64,000 bases of DNA from a virus: positions 1-64,000 of IMG/VR virus record IMGVR_UViG_3300042888_000580. One strand, 5' to 3'. How positions within the stretch are numbered: position 1 is the first letter of the stretch; every line of letters starts with the position of its first letter. Of this stretch, positions 46,299 through 54,299 are shown one piece after another. Below the pieces are notes generated by a model that made no database searches, was not told where the DNA came from, and saw only the letters and a program-made list of their open reading frames with translations. The position numbers and the translations under genes are program-made.

Positions 46299-48456
46299 TA
46301 GTCAAGACATATCTACTACTGGTAATTTAATAAATTACGGTACCGCACCTACGGGTACAACCAGTATATGGAACAACGGTGTCTATGTTAATCAATTATG
46401 CTTTTATGCTGGAGAACCTGGTAACTGTGGACCTAATCCTAGTATTATCACCGGAGGTCGCATCCACTTCAGTTACGGCACCGCGGATCTTAATCAAATT
46501 GTCAATATAAACAACGCACTGTCTGCGGGCGGCACCGGTGTGCAACTTGCTGGATTTAACTACAGCCTTTGGGCCAAGAACGGCAATGGATGGGACGACG
46601 CCAGACAAGATTATCTAGCTGCCTATGTAAAACTATACGGTGCCGGCGGCAATCTAATAGCAGACTATGATTACTCTCAGGCAACCAATAACAAATACAA
46701 CTGGACTAAATTTACATTTTCTGAAACATTTGCTAGTCCATATGTTGCGTCAACACTAAGCACAGCGCAAGTAGGAATGATAGGTAGAGATAATAATTTT
46801 TGGGCAGGAAACTACGGACCTGAAGTTTTTGATGTTGATTTTAGATTAAAATATAAAATTGATCCTTGTGCTACTAACCCTGCTTATAGTTCAACTTGTG
46901 CCGGTTTTGGTAACATACTTAATACTAATAATTTATTAGATTCAACTAAAGGCGGGTTGAGTCTAAATCAAGCGTTTGCAATTAATACCGCATTGCAAAG
47001 TGCAGGTGTTGGAGCAACAGTACATGGATTTAACTACGGATTTAACTGGAGAGTTGGTCAAGGTTTCTCTGGATGTACTGCTTGGAACCAAGACGGATCG
47101 TGTTCGTGGACCATGAACATACCTGCGTATGCTAATGCCACAGTGTCACTTACAAACAGTAGCAACCAGTCTATACATTCAAAGAGTTATAGTTTTACAG
47201 GTGACGGTACTAGTGGTTCAGTGAGTGACAAGTTTTTGTTACCATCTAGTATGAATCAATCATTACTGGGTACGGGTAGAATTGTAGGGTCAGCATCAGG
47301 CACCGGTTCTTCTGTAGAAGGTGCATGGGCAACAATGATTTATACTGCTGACCCTTGTATAGCTAATCCTTTATACAGTTCAAATTGCAAAGGCTATGCA
47401 TTTGCTATGTCCAAGCAATTATCTGCATCAAACAACACATCACCTGTTGCATCAGATGGTACACAGATACAAGATCCAGTGCAAGATCCTACTCGACCTC
47501 CGCCGGGCAGTCAACCACCCCCTGGATCAGAACCGCCACCAGGTAGTCCACCTCCTCGAGAAGGTGCACAACAATCAACTTCTAATAATCCAGCAGGTCC
47601 TCCTCCTGCAAATCAACCTCCTCCACAAGGTGGCGGTAGTAGTCAGCCCAAAGCAGGCGAAGTTAAAACAGCTGGTGATAGTAACAGCAAAGCAGGACCT
47701 AGTCTTGGTAGTGTTATGAGTATGATTAGTAGTAACCAAGCTAGAATAGGTAACGAGGCAAAAACTGTTGTGCAAGCCGCAGAGTCAGCCGCTGCCAAAG
47801 ATGCACAACAAGCACAACAACAAGCAGAAAATGTCGCAGGGTCATTAACTACGCAAAGTATTACTAGCAGTATGACACAATCTGGTACAGGTACAAGTGT
47901 AGTGTCAGTAGCTAATAGTCAATCACAAACTTCTGTAGTAAATGTAGCAAGTGTATCGCAAACTAGCGTGGTCAACGTTGGTGGATTACGCCCAGCAACA
48001 CAAAGTATATTTGCTGATCCTAGCACATCTTTACCTTCAAGTATGATGCAAAGTCAGTTTGATATGTATAGTTTACAAGCTCCAACAAATAACAATAGCA
48101 AACAACTAGACGTAGAAGTACCGCAGAACGAGGGTATTAAGATTGGTGGACGTTCAGCATTAAATGATGCAATGGAACAACGCCCAATGTTACAAAGTAA
48201 TAACGTACAAGAACAAAAGACTGAATCAGTAAACAGAAATGTTCAACCAAATGAATTAGCCGGTGCTGTTGATATTACTAGAATGGCAACACAACCTCCA
48301 GGATATCAAGCATACTCAATGATGATGCCTGATGTAGCATTCTACGCACCAAAAGAAATTTACAGAAATCAAGTAAATGTAGACAACGTAAGAGTCTTGC
48401 GTCAATTGTCTAGTGATAGATTACACCAAGACTTGGTGAACCTACAATACAAATAA
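46234..48456 (+). CDS. Large exported protein with duplicated domain and proline-rich linker
   Basis: The 740-residue protein begins with a signal peptide (LIRKLALALCLAFLSTTYAN). Residues about 25-205 and 205-390 are two related beta-rich domains: NxLxLxQxxxINxAL is followed by GFNY, and both end in a DPC-x2-NP-x-YSS-x-C-x-G motif (near 210 and 380). Residues about 415-470 are proline-rich (PPPGSQPPPGSEPPPGS), then Gln/Ala and Ser/Val/Thr low-complexity stretches and a final charged part. The signal peptide is coded in the overlap with the previous gene. It should be exported by the host during late infection, or is a virion protein that retains a signal-like start. Function is unknown. Confidence 0.75.
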   Translation: MTLIRKLALALCLAFLSTTYANSQDISTTGNLINYGTAPTGTTSIWNNGVYVNQLCFYAGEPGNCGPNPSIITGGRIHFSYGTADLNQIVNINNALSAGGTGVQLAGFNYSLWAKNGNGWDDARQDYLAAYVKLYGAGGNLIADYDYSQATNNKYNWTKFTFSETFASPYVASTLSTAQVGMIGRDNNFWAGNYGPEVFDVDFRLKYKIDPCATNPAYSSTCAGFGNILNTNNLLDSTKGGLSLNQAFAINTALQSAGVGATVHGFNYGFNWRVGQGFSGCTAWNQDGSCSWTMNIPAYANATVSLTNSSNQSIHSKSYSFTGDGTSGSVSDKFLLPSSMNQSLLGTGRIVGSASGTGSSVEGAWATMIYTADPCIANPLYSSNCKGYAFAMSKQLSASNNTSPVASDGTQIQDPVQDPTRPPPGSQPPPGSEPPPGSPPPREGAQQSTSNNPAGPPPANQPPPQGGGSSQPKAGEVKTAGDSNSKAGPSLGSVMSMISSNQARIGNEAKTVVQAAESAAAKDAQQAQQQAENVAGSLTTQSITSSMTQSGTGTSVVSVANSQSQTSVVNVASVSQTSVVNVGGLRPATQSIFADPSTSLPSSMMQSQFDMYSLQAPTNNNSKQLDVEVPQNEGIKIGGRSALNDAMEQRPMLQSNNVQEQKTESVNRNVQPNELAGAVDITRMATQPPGYQAYSMMMPDVAFYAPKEIYRNQVNVDNVRVLRQLSSDRLHQDLVNLQYK

Positions 48457-48467
48457 AGGAAAATAAA

Positions 48468-49088
48468 ATGGCAGAAGAAATAAAAAACGTAAATGCAAAA
48501 GTTGATGAACTAGAAGCGGCAGCAAAAAAATACGCAAGTAAAGATACTGTAATTAGTATTGGTGGATATGAGTTTACCCCTGCTAAACTAATGGTCGCAG
48601 CCACAATTGTATCATCTATATTAGGTGGACTGTATGGATCATTTGAAGTATACAAAGATTACGTGGGCATGAAGAAAAAGATAGCTGAATATGCCGCTCC
48701 AGATTTGTCTGGATTTGATAAACGTTTGGCAGTCATTGAAGAAAACAGTAGCAAAACAAGCGACTATACACGTGATATCAAAACTGATTTGAAGAATGAT
48801 ATTCGCCGTAACGAATCTGTTACTGAACAAGTTGAACGTAGTGTTAAGAATGCACAACGTGAGACTGAAAGTGAGATGCGTGATATGCGTAAAGCTGTGC
48901 GTGAAGACTTGGAAAGAGCAAGAACAGAGGCTGCTGCCATTCGCAAGGACATGGAATCAACACGTAAAGAAATTAACAGTGAATTTACTGCGGCACGTAG
49001 AGAAATCAACCGTGAAGTAGAAACACTAAAGAGAGAAGTTGATAGTAAAATACAAAAGGCCATTGATAATCCTTTGGCAAACAAATGA
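48468..49088 (+). CDS. Membrane-anchored coiled-coil protein
   Basis: The 206-residue protein has one probable membrane segment at about residues 43-62 (LMVAATIVSSILGGLYGSF) and a long charged helix from about 85 to 200 (RDMRKAVREDLERARTEAAA and similar), expected to form a coiled coil. A short N-terminal helix precedes the membrane segment. It has a GGAAAATAAA leader. It lies between large exported proteins and two more small membrane or exported proteins. The layout (one membrane span, long periplasmic or cytoplasmic coil) fits an inner-membrane spanin or a virion-linked membrane protein, but no family is recognised. Confidence 0.75.
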   Translation: MAEEIKNVNAKVDELEAAAKKYASKDTVISIGGYEFTPAKLMVAATIVSSILGGLYGSFEVYKDYVGMKKKIAEYAAPDLSGFDKRLAVIEENSSKTSDYTRDIKTDLKNDIRRNESVTEQVERSVKNAQRETESEMRDMRKAVREDLERARTEAAAIRKDMESTRKEINSEFTAARREINREVETLKREVDSKIQKAIDNPLANK

Positions 49089-49246
49089 AATATCTGTTGC
49101 TACTGATTACGGTAATTGTTATACCGTCATCAGCGGCACGGTATGAGTGTGTGCGTTGGGCGTGGTCAGGGGATGTTTATAACCGCAAAGTAGTATGTTT
49201 AGAATGGCGAGATAGAGATGCACCAAAAGTTGAAAAGAAGAAATGA
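49085..49246 (+). CDS. Small exported protein (53 residues)
   Basis: The ATG at 49085 overlaps the previous stop, and the stop overlaps the next start (ATGA), so the frame is bracketed on both sides. The first 18 residues (MKYLLLLITVIVIPSSAA) are a typical signal peptide. The mature part is short, with two cysteines (YECVRWAW and VVCLEW) that could form a disulfide, and a Lys-rich end. It has no lipobox, so it is not a standard Rz1-type outer-membrane spanin. It resembles small secreted phage proteins of unknown role. Confidence 0.75.
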   Translation: MKYLLLLITVIVIPSSAARYECVRWAWSGDVYNRKVVCLEWRDRDAPKVEKKK

Positions 49247-49725
49247 TAGACCCGATCACCCTTGGCATTGCGTTTACAGCCGCCCAACAATCGGTTGGGT
49301 ATATCAAAAAAGCCATTGCCTTAGGTAAAGATGTTAACAGTCTTTACGGACAGTTTGCTAGGTTTTTTGAAAATAGTGATACAATCCATAGTGCCAATAT
49401 AACAGCGCAAAACAGCAAAAATATTCTTACAGACGGGCAGATTAGGGCATTGTCGGTACAGATTGCTATGCAAAGCAAAGCATTACGTGATGCTGAAAAA
49501 GAACTAAAAGAGATGTTGATATGGTCGGGTAATAAAGATGTTTGGGATGAGATGATGGCTGAACGTGTACGTATGTACAAAGAACGTGCCAAATTACAAG
49601 CAGATATAAAAAATGCCAAAATCCAAGCACAAGCAGATTTGATAGATAGAGCTTTACTTTTTATATCATTTTGCGCTATAGTTATTCCTGTATTTGGTGT
49701 TAGTTTTGCTATAATAGTACGATAG
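49243..49725 (+). CDS. Tail-anchored helical protein
   Basis: The 160-residue protein starts with a helix holding hydrophobic residues (MIDPITLGIAFTAAQQSVGY) and continues as a charged helix (ALRDAEKELKEMLIWSG, ERVRMYKERAKLQADIKNAK). It ends in one membrane segment at about residues 138-159 (ALLFISFCAIVIPVFGVSFA). It is coupled to the 53-residue gene by ATGA. Similar proteins occur in T4-like aquatic phages with no assigned role. A holin or lysis part is possible, since three membrane or exported proteins lie together, but no endolysin is visible in the window. Confidence 0.7.
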   Translation: MIDPITLGIAFTAAQQSVGYIKKAIALGKDVNSLYGQFARFFENSDTIHSANITAQNSKNILTDGQIRALSVQIAMQSKALRDAEKELKEMLIWSGNKDVWDEMMAERVRMYKERAKLQADIKNAKIQAQADLIDRALLFISFCAIVIPVFGVSFAIIVR

Positions 49726-49743
49726 ATTTTACAAAAATATGAG

Positions 49744-49766
49744 TAAATTTAACAATGTTAAATTTA
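49744..49766 (+). terminator. AT-rich hairpin between the membrane cluster and adhesin region
   Basis: TAAATTTAAC and GTTAAATTTA pair perfectly around AAT. There is no T run after it, so it may protect a message end or act as a weak terminator. An ATG in its loop at 49755 is not taken as a start. Confidence 0.5.
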
Positions 49767-49773
49767 TCCTGCG

Positions 49774-49780
49774 ATAAATA
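49774..49780 (+). promoter_or_regulatory. T4-type late promoter box (49806 gene)
   Basis: ATAAATA starts 32 bases before the ATG at 49806. It lies downstream of the alternative ATG at 49755 and so supports the later start. Confidence 0.6.
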
Positions 49781-49805
49781 TACAATTACTAAGGAAACTT
49801 ATAAA

Positions 49806-50225
49806 ATGAAATTATATATTAGACTAGAAAATGGACAACCTATTGATCATCCTATACTTAAGGAAAATTTTATACAAGCATTTCCCGATATAGATATTAA
49901 TAATTTGCCAGAAACTTTTATTGAATTTGTACGTGTAGCACGTCCAAGTGATTTGAGTACATATGAAATATATGAAGGTGTTCATTATGAAATAATTGAC
50001 GGTGTTTGTACCGATGTACATACTGTTCGTGCAATGACCATTGAAGAAAAACAAGCAAAACAAGACCAAATTAAATCAGCTTGGGCCGAACATGGATATC
50101 CAAGTTGGATATTTAATGAATCAACCTGTTCATTTGAATCACCAATTGGTCCACCTCCATCGGACGGTAAGGCACATGTTTGGGATGAAGCTACTATATC
50201 TTGGATTGAAGTAGATGAACAATAA
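49806..50225 (+). CDS. Adhesin/fibre companion protein with C-terminal WDEATxSW motif
   Basis: The start at 49806 has AAGGA upstream and follows a late promoter box; the in-frame ATG at 49755 lies inside a hairpin upstream of that promoter. The 139-residue protein has a beta-rich N-terminal part (LYIRLENGQPIDHPILKENF), a helix ending in EEKQAKQDQIKSAWAEHGYP, and a tail with PPPSDGKAHVWDEATISW. The same tail (PYLWDEATTSW) closes the 70-residue protein at 51552. Such proteins are found beside phage fibre and adhesin genes and may be chaperones or small virion parts. Function is inferred from context. Confidence 0.7.
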   Translation: MKLYIRLENGQPIDHPILKENFIQAFPDIDINNLPETFIEFVRVARPSDLSTYEIYEGVHYEIIDGVCTDVHTVRAMTIEEKQAKQDQIKSAWAEHGYPSWIFNESTCSFESPIGPPPSDGKAHVWDEATISWIEVDEQ

Positions 50226-50247
50226 AAAAGGCTTAAGCCTTTTTTCT
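50224..50247 (+). terminator. Intrinsic terminator
   Basis: AAAAAAGGC pairs with GCCTTTTTT around TTAA, with a T run in the 3' arm. It overlaps the stop codon of the 49806 gene. Confidence 0.85.
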
Positions 50248-50261
50248 TGGGACAATCTGGC

Positions 50262-50268
50262 ATAAATA
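50262..50268 (+). promoter_or_regulatory. T4-type late promoter box (adhesin cassette 1)
   Basis: ATAAATA starts 31 bases before the ATG at 50293. The surrounding 40 bases (about 50259-50298) are nearly identical to those before the 51857 adhesin. Confidence 0.7.
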
Positions 50269-50292
50269 CTATTATATTATGAGGTTAACATT

Positions 50293-51507
50293 ATGGCAAT
50301 AGACATTGGCGCAGGAATTAATATTGGTGGTGGTATTTTAATGCAAGCTGGTCCAAGCGTTCCGGGTGCACCAACAATAGGATCTGCCACAGCTACAGGT
50401 GAAACAACTGCGACCGTATCATTTACTGCACCAGCAAGTAATGGCGGTGCTACTATTACAAGTTATACAGCAACAAGTAGTCCCGGTGGTGTAACTGGTA
50501 CATTGAGTCAATCAGGCTCTGGTACTATCAATGTTACTGGTTTAACAGCAAGTACAAGCTATACATTTACCGTAACAGCGACTAATAGTGTTGGTACAGG
50601 TAGTGCAAGTGCATCAAGTAACAGTATTACAACAAATGCACCACCAACGGGTAGTAAGGCTATCTTTGGATATGGAATTAGTAGTGTTAGCAATGTATCG
50701 ATAACTAATCTAGTATCAACTACAGGTGTTGTTGGCAATGATGTAACAGGTGTCGGTACTACTAGATTTGGATTAGCAGCCGCTGGTTATGGTACAGATA
50801 AAGCTATATTTGGTTATGGATATAATGGATCAACTAATGTATCATTGACCAACTTAGTATCAAACACCGGTGTAGTTGGTAATGATGTTACAGGTGTAGG
50901 CACTGCTAGAAATGGATTAGCAGCCGCAGGTTATGGAACTGATAAAGCTATATTTGGATATGGTGATCTTTACTCAATGACCAATCTAGTATCAAACACC
51001 GGTGTAGTTGCCACAGATACAACTGGAGTTGGTACTGCTAGACGATCATTAGCAGCCGCGGGTTATGGTGGAGATAAAGCTATATTTGGATACGGAAATA
51101 ATGGATCAACTGATGTATCATTGACCAACTTAGTATCAAATACCGGTGTAGTTGGTAATGATGTTACAGGTGTCGGTACTACTAGATATAATTTAGCAGC
51201 CGCAGGTTATGGAACAGATAAAGCTATATTTGGTTATGGATATAGTAATACTTTAATTTCTAACGTATCAATGACCAACCTAGTATCAAACACCGGTGTT
51301 GTTGCTAGTGATACAACAGGTGTTGGCTCTGCTAGAAGTGCATTGGCGGCCGCTGGTTACGGCACTGATAAAGCCATATTTGGATATGGATATGGTAATA
51401 CTTTTTTATCATTGACCAACTTAGTATCAAATACCGGTGTAGTTGGTAATGATGTTACAGGTGTCGGTACTGCTAGATATGCATTAGCGGCTGCAGCCTA
51501 CGGTTAA
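50293..51507 (+). CDS. Adhesin with fn3 domain and six propeller-like repeats
   Basis: The 404-residue protein starts with a short module, MAIDIGAGINIGGGI, shared in form with the adhesins at 51857 and 53307. Residues about 22-115 are a fibronectin type III domain (PGAPTIGSATATGETTATVS to TATNSVG). Residues 122-404 are six units of about 42-50 residues, each opening KAIFGYG and containing TNLVSxTGVV, TGVGxxR and LAAAGYG(T/G)D. The spacer after KAIFGYG and the residues after TGVG(T/S)(A/T)R differ between copies while the rest is almost invariant. This suggests a six-bladed propeller with variable loops that could bind a surface ligand. It has its own late promoter. Confidence 0.75.
   Translation: MAIDIGAGINIGGGILMQAGPSVPGAPTIGSATATGETTATVSFTAPASNGGATITSYTATSSPGGVTGTLSQSGSGTINVTGLTASTSYTFTVTATNSVGTGSASASSNSITTNAPPTGSKAIFGYGISSVSNVSITNLVSTTGVVGNDVTGVGTTRFGLAAAGYGTDKAIFGYGYNGSTNVSLTNLVSNTGVVGNDVTGVGTARNGLAAAGYGTDKAIFGYGDLYSMTNLVSNTGVVATDTTGVGTARRSLAAAGYGGDKAIFGYGNNGSTDVSLTNLVSNTGVVGNDVTGVGTTRYNLAAAGYGTDKAIFGYGYSNTLISNVSMTNLVSNTGVVASDTTGVGSARSALAAAGYGTDKAIFGYGYGNTFLSLTNLVSNTGVVGNDVTGVGTARYALAAAAYG
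50656..51504 (+). repeat. Six tandem repeats of about 130-150 bp in adhesin 1
   Basis: Each unit begins at an AAG GC(T/C) AT(A/C) TTTGG(A/T) TA(T/C) GG block and is highly conserved at DNA level outside two short variable patches. The repeats are in frame and coding, so this is neither CRISPR nor a satellite. Confidence 0.9.
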
Positions 51508-51520
51508 CATTAAAATTAAC

Positions 51521-51527
51521 ATAAATA
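51521..51527 (+). promoter_or_regulatory. T4-type late promoter box (51552 gene)
   Basis: ATAAATA starts 31 bases before the ATG at 51552, and AAAGGGAAA lies in between as ribosome binding site. Confidence 0.6.
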
Positions 51528-51551
51528 CATTTACTATAAAGGGAAAATAAA

Positions 51552-51764
51552 ATGATAGACTTAGAAAACATGCCAGAACCGACCGCAGAAGAAATTGCTC
51601 AAGCAAGAGAAAACGCATTTAATGCTGAACGTCCAGCATCATGGATATGGGATGAAGCCGCAACTTCATACGTTGCACCAATCAGTCCTCCAAATGACGG
51701 ATATCCTTACTTATGGGATGAAGCTACAACTAGTTGGACTCCTTTCCCTGGTTACCCTAGATAA
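51552..51764 (+). CDS. Small adhesin companion protein, WDEATxSW tail
   Basis: The 70-residue protein has an N-terminal acidic helix (PEPTAEEIAQARENAF), then RPASWIWDEAATSYVAPISP and PNDGYPYLWDEATTSW. The WDEA unit occurs twice, and the last copy matches the end of the 49806 protein, so the two share a C-terminal domain. It has its own late promoter and is followed by a terminator. It probably assists or decorates the adjacent adhesins; this is inferred from context. Confidence 0.7.
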   Translation: MIDLENMPEPTAEEIAQARENAFNAERPASWIWDEAATSYVAPISPPNDGYPYLWDEATTSWTPFPGYPR

Positions 51765-51786
51765 TAATCAATAAGATTATCAAAAT

Positions 51787-51810
51787 AAAGGCTCTCAGGA
51801 GCCTTTTATA
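51787..51810 (+). terminator. Intrinsic terminator
   Basis: AAAGGCTC pairs with GAGCCTTT around TCAG, followed by T and AT-rich bases. It separates adhesin cassettes 1 and 2. Confidence 0.8.
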
Positions 51811-51825
51811 TTGTGGCAATTTGGC

Positions 51826-51832
51826 ATAAATA
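51826..51832 (+). promoter_or_regulatory. T4-type late promoter box (adhesin cassette 2)
   Basis: ATAAATA starts 31 bases before the ATG at 51857, within the segment that nearly duplicates the one before adhesin 1. Confidence 0.7.
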
Positions 51833-51856
51833 TTATAATATTATGGGGATAACATT

Positions 51857-53290
51857 ATGGCATTAACAATAGGCGGCGGAATAACTATAGGTGGTGCCAT
51901 TACAGTACAAATTGAATCGGCTATTCCCCCGGTTAATACAGTAGCACCTGTTGTTAGTGGAACAGCAACGGTAGGACAAACATTATCAACAACAAATGGT
52001 ACTTGGACTGGTACACCTACAATAACATTTACATATCAATGGCAACGAAACGGCTCTAACATATCGTCAGCTACTAGTAGTACCTACACATTAGTAAACG
52101 CTGATGCTGGTAATCCAATTAGATGTGTAGTAACTGGTACAAATAGTGTTGGTAATTCATCTGCTAATTCTAATGCTACATCTAATATATCTGCTATTGC
52201 CCCAGGAGCTCCGACTATAGGAACTGCCACAGCAACTGGTGCTACAACAGCTACGGTGGCATTTACTGCTCCGGCAAGTAATGGCGGTGCTACTATTACA
52301 AGTTATACAGCAACAAGTAGTCCCGGTGGCATTACTGGTACATTAAGTCAAGCAGGTAGTGGTACTATTAACGTAACTGGATTAAGTGGAAGTACAAGTT
52401 ATACATTTACTGTAACTGCTACTAATAGTGCAGGTACAAGTAGTCCAAGTGCATCAAGCAATAGTATTACAACAAGTTCTAGTGCAACACCAACCGTAGA
52501 ATATCTAGTAGTTGCTGGTGGCGGCGGAGCGGCAGGCACAGGTACCAATGGCGGTGGTGGCGGTGGCGGTGGTGCCGGCGGCTATAAAACAGCTACAGGG
52601 TTGTCAATTTCGTCTGGATCTCCTATTGCTATAACTGTAGGGGCAGGCGGTACTGGTGGGTATAACAGTGGATATACAGAAGGTAATGACTCGGTCTTTA
52701 ATGGTATAACATCTTATAGAGGCGGCCGTGGCGGCGGTGCCCTAGGTATGTCAGGTGGATTTGGTGGCTCCGGCGGCGGTGGTGTGGGTTATCCACCTGG
52801 AGGTCAGGGTGGATCAAATTTTGGTGCCCAAGGTAATCTCGGTGGCTCTGGTAATTACACTAACGGTGAAAGCGGTGGTGGTGGTGGTGGTGCAGGTGCT
52901 GTTGGCAGTAGTGCCCAATATGGAACCGGTGCCGGCAATGGTGGAAATGGTCTATCTAATTCAATCACAGGAACTGCAACTTATTATGCAGGTGGTGGAG
53001 GCGGCGGGCAACCTGGCGGAGGACAACCGGCAGGTACTGGCGGACAAGGTGGCGGTGGTGCCGGCAACAATGTTGCTAATCAAAATGCTGGGTCAGGAGA
53101 TGCCAACACCGGTGGAGGTGGTGGCGGTGCATATGGTGGCAATGGTGGCGCCGGAGGCTCGGGGATTGTTGTTATTCGCTATCCAGACACATATCCGGCT
53201 GCTACCAGCACAACAGGTAGTCCTACTATAACGGTAGTAGGTGGATATAGAGTATATAAATACACTAGTTCTGGTTCAATAACAATTTAA
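51857..53290 (+). CDS. Adhesin with Ig-like, fn3 and glycine-rich tip domains
   Basis: The 477-residue protein opens with MALTIGGGITIGGAITVQ, the module shared with the next adhesin. Residues about 22-112 form an Ig-like domain (VGQTLSTTNGTWTG, TYQWQRNGS, IRCVVTGTNS). Residues about 115-210 form an fn3 domain almost identical to those of its neighbours. Residues about 215-450 are glycine-rich, starting with VEYLVVAGGGGAAG and holding several runs of G; this pattern is seen in receptor-binding tips such as S16 gp38, which pack glycine helices. The last strands (IVVIRYPDTYP, YRVYKYTSSGSITI) close the tip. Likely the host-recognition part of a fibre. Confidence 0.8.
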   Translation: MALTIGGGITIGGAITVQIESAIPPVNTVAPVVSGTATVGQTLSTTNGTWTGTPTITFTYQWQRNGSNISSATSSTYTLVNADAGNPIRCVVTGTNSVGNSSANSNATSNISAIAPGAPTIGTATATGATTATVAFTAPASNGGATITSYTATSSPGGITGTLSQAGSGTINVTGLSGSTSYTFTVTATNSAGTSSPSASSNSITTSSSATPTVEYLVVAGGGGAAGTGTNGGGGGGGGAGGYKTATGLSISSGSPIAITVGAGGTGGYNSGYTEGNDSVFNGITSYRGGRGGGALGMSGGFGGSGGGGVGYPPGGQGGSNFGAQGNLGGSGNYTNGESGGGGGGAGAVGSSAQYGTGAGNGGNGLSNSITGTATYYAGGGGGGQPGGGQPAGTGGQGGGGAGNNVANQNAGSGDANTGGGGGGAYGGNGGAGGSGIVVIRYPDTYPAATSTTGSPTITVVGGYRVYKYTSSGSITI

Positions 53291-53306
53291 TTGAAAGAAA
53301 TATAAT

Positions 53307-54254
53307 ATGGCACTAACAATAGGTGGAGGAATCACAATAGGTGGTGCTATTACATTACAACCTGAACTTCCTCCCGAAGCTCCAACTATAGGTACTGCTA
53401 CTGCTACTGGTGCAACAACAGCTACTGTAGCATTTACTGCTCCAATCAATGGTGGTTCTAGTGCAATAACAAGTTATACAGCAACAAGTAGTCCTGGCGG
53501 AATCACCGGTACATTAAGTCAAGCAGGTAGTGGAACTATTACTGTATCTGGATTAAGTGAAGCTACAAGTTATACTTTTACTATAACTGCTACAAATAGT
53601 GTAGGCACAAGTAGTCCAAGTGCCGCAAGTAATAGTATTACTACTCCACAAACAGTTCCTACAGTTATAGGACAGGCTTTTGGTGGTGGATATTATGCTG
53701 GAAAAATATCTACTTCGGGTAATGGTGTTGCAACTCATTACCTTATTATTGGTCCAGCAGAATCTGCACAATCATTTCTATTTTGGAAAACATCCAGCAC
53801 AGATACACCCGGTACTAATTCGGTCATTGATGGACCAACCAATACATCAAACATGAATAATTCACTTCATCCGGCTGCTCAGTTCTGTAAGGGATTAACT
53901 GTTGGTGGATATACTGATTGGTATATGCCTGCACAGAACGAACTAGAAGTTTGTTACTACAATTTAAAACCCACATCTTATAATAATAATACAAATTCAG
54001 GTATGAACTCTAACTCAGTCCCCCCTGAACCCTATCAATCTTTTTACACTAATAGTAGTCCAGGAGTAACTTCTGCTACGGATTTTCAATCCGGCGGATC
54101 ACAGGCGTTTGTTAGCAATATTTATTGGAGTAGTACTCAAAATAGCAGTGGCGACGGTAGTGCATGGAGACAGTTTTTCCTTAATGGACAGCAAACAAGT
54201 ACGGCTAAGAGAAATGAATATTATGTTCGTGCCGTACGCAGAATACCAATTTAA
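53307..54254 (+). CDS. Adhesin with fn3 domain and DUF1566/lectin-like tip
   Basis: The 315-residue protein starts MALTIGGGITIGGAITLQ as in the preceding gene. Residues about 25-112 are an fn3 domain (PTIGTATATGATTATVAF). Residues about 118-315 fit the DUF1566/Lcl-type domain related to C-type lectins: GGYTDWYMPAQNELEVCYYN, IYWSSTQNSSGDGSAWRQFF, then YYVRAVRRI at the end. The tip would bind a surface ligand. With the previous gene it forms a two-adhesin cassette from one late promoter, closed by a terminator. Shared stems with different tips suggest exchange of tip domains. Confidence 0.82.
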   Translation: MALTIGGGITIGGAITLQPELPPEAPTIGTATATGATTATVAFTAPINGGSSAITSYTATSSPGGITGTLSQAGSGTITVSGLSEATSYTFTITATNSVGTSSPSAASNSITTPQTVPTVIGQAFGGGYYAGKISTSGNGVATHYLIIGPAESAQSFLFWKTSSTDTPGTNSVIDGPTNTSNMNNSLHPAAQFCKGLTVGGYTDWYMPAQNELEVCYYNLKPTSYNNNTNSGMNSNSVPPEPYQSFYTNSSPGVTSATDFQSGGSQAFVSNIYWSSTQNSSGDGSAWRQFFLNGQQTSTAKRNEYYVRAVRRIPI

Positions 54255-54274
54255 CGAAAGAAATATAATCTATT

Positions 54275-54298
54275 AAAAGGCTCTTAGGAGCCTTTTTT
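54275..54298 (+). terminator. Intrinsic terminator ending the adhesin region
   Basis: AAAAGGCTC pairs with GAGCCTTTT around TTAG, with a six-T run. The hairpin resembles the one at 51787. An early promoter starts two bases later. Confidence 0.9.
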
Positions 54299-54299
54299 G

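Noticed and set aside
47396-47719. Overlapping plus-strand frame rich in His and Leu
   Set aside because: It is a shadow of the proline-rich linker of the exported protein.
49755-49805. Earlier start for the 49806 gene
   Set aside because: It lies inside a perfect hairpin and upstream of the late promoter box; the later ATG has an AAGGA site and the usual promoter offset.
50656-51504. CRISPR-like periodic repeats
   Set aside because: The units are in frame within an open adhesin gene, are long and nearly contiguous, and have no spacer structure.
52755-53231. Overlapping plus-strand frame rich in Val
   Set aside because: It is an out-of-frame reading of the glycine-rich adhesin tip and has no independent start signal.
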